Shown here piece after piece: positions 28,402 through 31,297 of a stretch of DNA of 31,297 nt (positions are counted from its first letter, which is position 1; every line of letters starts with the position of its first letter). The stretch is from assembly GCA_001515955.1 (NCBI GenBank), contig LOES01000116.1:1-31297 (forward strand), in the 5' to 3' direction. Position numbers and translations under genes: made by a program. The stretch is from Clostridia bacterium BRH_c25 (lineage in GTDB: Bacteria; Bacillota_A; Clostridia; Lutisporales; Lutisporaceae). Under the pieces are notes generated by a model. The model did not search any database and was not told where the DNA came from. It saw nothing but the letters and a program-made list of their open reading frames with translations.

Positions 28402-28587
28402 TCATCTATCGAATTCATATAAGGTTGTCAATATGTTATATTTCAGAGCTGCTTTATCCTCAGATTCACTATGGAGCGAAAAGGATAATGCTCCACAACG
28501 AATGTAAGTGATCCAGGGCTTGAAGCCTTTCACTTTTTTGTAAACGCCGATATATTTTGATTTTACTAGAGCGTCCTCTTTTTTCAT
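28402..28587 (-). CDS. Small AP2-like DNA-binding domain protein
   Basis: A 61-residue protein consisting almost wholly of one domain: KYIGVYKKVKGFKPWITYIR, then CGALSFSLHSESEDKAALKYN. It follows the AP2/ERF pattern YxGVxxx...W.A.I...G..LG.F.t.e.AA.aYn, three beta-strands followed by a helix. In bacteria AP2 domains usually occur in phage proteins and homing endonucleases; free-standing ones are small putative DNA-binding proteins. ATG 28587 has AGGAAGG at 10 nt. It lies 19 bp after the large C39-like gene, so they are likely co-transcribed. Its stop lies close to the MITE-like element; truncation of a longer protein is possible. Confidence 0.65.
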   Translation of the reverse strand: MKKEDALVKSKYIGVYKKVKGFKPWITYIRCGALSFSLHSESEDKAALKYNILTTLYEFDR

Positions 28588-28606
28588 AACACCATTACCT
28601 TCCTTT

Positions 28607-31132
28607 TTACCTTGGGAACAGGCTGGCCGACAACTTCCCTAACCCTTTACATACCCAGGCATCGCCGGAATCCGCCCTTGAAAAATATGCCTGGTATTTT
28701 TCAGTTGAACCATCATTTAGCGTCACAACGATTTTTACTCTTGCCTCTTTTGCATCAGGATATACCGACCTATGCGGATCGCTCATAGCCCATAATTCAA
28801 TTTCTCCAACTTCAATTTTGGAGGATTGTGTGCGGATTTTATTCAACAGAGCCGTTGTTTTCATAACATAATCGGCTTTGCCTCCCCTTCTATTGATTTC
28901 ATCCTCTGCTTCGCCAGTTTTTATTTCATTTTCAATATACCGGGTACATGCCTTGTAAACATCATTTCGCACCTTGCTTTCCGGCCAGGTGGAAAATCCG
29001 GTAACATACCACTTGTCTTCTTTTTTCACCAGCTCATGAGGTCCTCTGTAATATCCTCCGGTCAGGATAAGAGACGCTCTGTTACCACTATCATTCAGCT
29101 TTAATGTCATGGTAACATTTTTGCTTATCTCCTGCTTTGTGAATTTCCAAGATTGCGTGTTTTCTGCTTCAAGCAAAATGTTTTCGAGGGCTTCCTGGGG
29201 TATCGGGTTATATGTATTGATAAAAATCTGCCTTATTTCTTCAATATTTGGGGTATCTGAGCTGTATATATTGAGAGCGCGAAACATAATATTCCTGATA
29301 TCAATATTTTTATATTCCTTGCCATGTCCATCGTCGATAAACTTAAAGCTTGCAGTGTCCATAATACAGCTTTCACCGTCTTTAAAAACTGCAAAATGCA
29401 GGATGTTTTCTCCCGGTGTAACAGTGTATAAAGGAGACGGCACCTGGGTAACTGTCCTTTTTCCATCCGGTTCTATGCGCACAAGAAGGTACTTCACACC
29501 ATTGCCGTTAGTCTCAAAGGTTGTATATATTACATCCCCGGTGGTTTTAAGATAAGAAGCCTTATATATCTTCCAGGCACTGTGAATACTGCCTTCATTA
29601 TACAGAACTCTATTCTCACCGGTATTTGCATCATAATCTTCCAGTGTATAGCGAGTACCGCCTCCAGGGTTGCTGCTATTGTAAGAAACCAGAATCCTGC
29701 CTTCATTAACATCATGGATAATAACTTCACCATCAAACAGTAATTTTCCCGGTGATTCCCCACAATAAAGCCCCTTGGCTGTACCAACCCGTCCGCCCTT
29801 GCTGGTTAGAATGTTGCTGCCGGTATTACCCCTGTAAACAGTATCACCATCCTCGAATCTTCCCCTCACCTTTACCATTTCCTTCGAAAGCATGTCGTAA
29901 GCATAGTAGTTGGCAACGGTATCCAGGTGAATATATAACGTACGGTTGTCAGATCCCCAGTTTGTATTGTATATATCGGTTTCATATTGCATAGGCACTT
30001 CAGATAGACTAGCTGCAGCTATATTCAGTATTTTCACCGACTTATGGAAAACAAGAGATAGAAGTTTGCCATCTTCCGACCACCCATGGCTTATTACAAA
30101 TTCCGTTTTCCCTATGTTTACTGCCTTATTTTGACTCAGGTCAACCAGATATAAATCAATTAACTGTCTGGGCATACCTATTAAAACAAGCTCATTCTTA
30201 TCTGACATATTCTCATTTCTGATCTTATAGGCTACAAAATATTTAAGATCCCTGGAAACTGTCAGTGGGATCATTCGTTCTTTCCGGTAAAAATCCGAAT
30301 CCAAAAAGGTTTTTTCTAGGGACTTAAGCTTTATGGCCTCCTCACTTATGAAGGGTTTATATGGGGCTATTGCGGATTTACTTTCAAGTGCTGAGTTTCG
30401 CTCATTTATATTCGTTATGCCTTTATCTGCCTCTTTGCTCCCTGTTTCATCAAGTTTTGGCAGGAGGTCTCTTTCATTTTCCTTATTTTCAATAACTCGA
30501 TATGCATACACATTTCCATGTTCTGAAAGAAACTTTATTGAAATTCCATCATCCAATGGATCGCAAATCAAAAATTCACCACCTTCAGCACCAACAATTA
30601 GAACCCAATGTGTCACACCTGTTTTGTGGTATTTTACATTTACAATAGGCAGCAATCCCTTTTTTAAATCATTTTCAATTGTTCTGCTGCTAAAAATTCG
30701 GCTATACCTATAATTTACTTTAGGTATGGATTCATTTATTTTATACCAAATTAAGTCTGCTCCTTGAAAACCGTTGTTTTGAGTAAGCTTGTTGTTGAAT
30801 TCTTTAGGCGTTATAGGTATATTTAGATTAGAAATCGCAGTGGAAACGGAAGAAATAAGGCAACCTGTACTCCTCATTTTTTGTGCTGTAGTTCCAATTG
30901 TATCTTCGCTCCATTGAGAGTCATTTTGACGGTAGTATTTAGTTATTGTAACAGGATAGTTTTGTGATGGAACAAGCTTTATGCCTATACTTTTTATGTA
31001 GTATACCATTCCTGCATATATAGATAATGCTATGATGGCAATCAGTAATACACATATTATTGAGAATATAAAATATATGATACATTTTTTCGTAGATGGA
31101 TAATTCCTGATTTTTAAAAATGGATTCTCCAT
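28607..31132 (-). CDS. Membrane-anchored C39-like peptidase with beta-propeller-like region
   Basis: An 841-residue protein. A short cytoplasmic N-terminus and one membrane segment (about 18-45) are followed by a papain-like C39-type domain (about 58-210): Gln69 in YYRQNDSQW, nucleophile Cys91 in STGCLISS, His175 in THWVLIVG and Asp191 in CDPLDDG. Residues of about 280-620 contain repeated beta-strand units (for example VISHGWSEDGKLLSLVFH, YNTNWGSDNRTLYIHLD) typical of a TolB/WD-like propeller. The last 200 residues form a further domain, perhaps a DUF4878/NTF2-like fold. The combination suggests a surface protease or peptide-binding sensor. ATG 31132 follows GGAG. I do not know the substrate. 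Confidence 0.8.
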   Translation of the reverse strand: MENPFLKIRNYPSTKKCIIYFIFSIICVLLIAIIALSIYAGMVYYIKSIGIKLVPSQNYPVTITKYYRQNDSQWSEDTIGTTAQKMRSTGCLISSVSTAISNLNIPITPKEFNNKLTQNNGFQGADLIWYKINESIPKVNYRYSRIFSSRTIENDLKKGLLPIVNVKYHKTGVTHWVLIVGAEGGEFLICDPLDDGISIKFLSEHGNVYAYRVIENKENERDLLPKLDETGSKEADKGITNINERNSALESKSAIAPYKPFISEEAIKLKSLEKTFLDSDFYRKERMIPLTVSRDLKYFVAYKIRNENMSDKNELVLIGMPRQLIDLYLVDLSQNKAVNIGKTEFVISHGWSEDGKLLSLVFHKSVKILNIAAASLSEVPMQYETDIYNTNWGSDNRTLYIHLDTVANYYAYDMLSKEMVKVRGRFEDGDTVYRGNTGSNILTSKGGRVGTAKGLYCGESPGKLLFDGEVIIHDVNEGRILVSYNSSNPGGGTRYTLEDYDANTGENRVLYNEGSIHSAWKIYKASYLKTTGDVIYTTFETNGNGVKYLLVRIEPDGKRTVTQVPSPLYTVTPGENILHFAVFKDGESCIMDTASFKFIDDGHGKEYKNIDIRNIMFRALNIYSSDTPNIEEIRQIFINTYNPIPQEALENILLEAENTQSWKFTKQEISKNVTMTLKLNDSGNRASLILTGGYYRGPHELVKKEDKWYVTGFSTWPESKVRNDVYKACTRYIENEIKTGEAEDEINRRGGKADYVMKTTALLNKIRTQSSKIEVGEIELWAMSDPHRSVYPDAKEARVKIVVTLNDGSTEKYQAYFSRADSGDAWVCKGLGKLSASLFPR

Positions 31133-31201
31133 ACATTTATCTCCTCTATTAACATTTCAAGCCGTTGCGATTTACCCCGTAAGACGAAAAATACTAAGAA
31201 T

Positions 31202-31297
31202 GCGCACTAGCGTGCGCAGATGCGAGATGCGAGATACGGGGATGTCTGGGTATTGCTTAAGGGTCAAAGATCCTTCGCGTTGCTCAGGATGACATAT
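31202..31297. repeat. Cluster of interspersed repeats at the window end
   Basis: Contains a GCGCAC-tagc-GTGCGC hairpin (31202-31217), a GATGCGAGATGCGAGATACG repeat (31219-31238), GGGTATTGCTTAAGGGT (31249-31265) and GATCCTTCGCGTTGCTCAGG (31269-31288). The last is a small hairpin (ATCCT...AGGAT) of a type seen dispersed in many bacterial genomes. All are non-coding. The sequence between 31133 and 31201 shows only AT-rich upstream sequence of the C39-like gene. Confidence 0.6.

Noticed and set aside
28344..28418. 24-codon frame after the AP2-like gene (MNSIDERLYERV...)
   Set aside because: Gene-like at first, but it has no own ribosome site and ends inside a repeat arm. It may be the frameshifted tail of a longer AP2 protein, which cannot be decided here.

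Overview
The window looks like a chromosomal segment of a low-GC, spore-forming, anaerobic Firmicute (class Clostridia). A cellulolytic-type (cluster III) clostridium is my best guess, but the sequence alone does not prove it. The supporting genes are a CotS-type spore coat kinase, the GerW/YtfJ sporulation protein, sporulation-type D,D-carboxypeptidases, the IspH-ribosomal protein S1 fusion typical of Clostridia, and a ferredoxin-linked 2-oxoacid oxidoreductase. Almost every protein gene is on the minus strand. The exceptions are two unrecognised genes (15488-15949 and 16805-17443) and a tRNA pair.

Layout from left to right. At 50-3075 are a pyrroline-5-carboxylate dehydrogenase gene (rocA), its long structured leader, and a CotS-like kinase. 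The leader closely matches the molybdenum-cofactor (Moco) riboswitch, which is the most notable find in the window. At 3219-3585 are a promoter, a CAU-anticodon tRNA, tRNA-Phe, a terminator and an inverted-repeat element. At 3585-5501 are cheR and speD with clear terminators. At 5502-10704 is a housekeeping run: cmk, plsC and ispH-rpsA, preceded by a BaiN-type flavoprotein, a histidine phosphatase and a small membrane protein. At 11421-15150 is a four-subunit 2-oxoacid:ferredoxin oxidoreductase operon (korDABC) ending in an RpiR-type regulator. At 15213-18956 are a small YpmA-like gene, the two plus-strand genes, surE and a biotin-dependent carboxyltransferase (oadA) that lacks its biotinyl domain. 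At 19196-27910 is a chromosome-segregation and cell-wall block: dacF-like, M50 protease, trpS, scpA, scpB, DUF2953, ytfJ, mazG-like, a second dacF-like gene, rluB and a GNAT. At 27911-31297 is an accessory stretch with a gene remnant, a MITE-like inverted repeat, an AP2-like miniprotein and a large membrane-anchored C39-like/beta-propeller protein.

Points of interest are: a Moco-type riboswitch in front of an aldehyde dehydrogenase that does not itself need Moco; an exact in-frame 54-bp tandem duplication beside the catalytic Asp of RluB; a heptad minisatellite in the IspH-S1 linker; a plus-strand protein whose N-terminus resembles the RNase HII active-site motif; CGCG-centred palindromes upstream of oadA; and several families of interspersed repeats, one of which has copies at both ends of the window.
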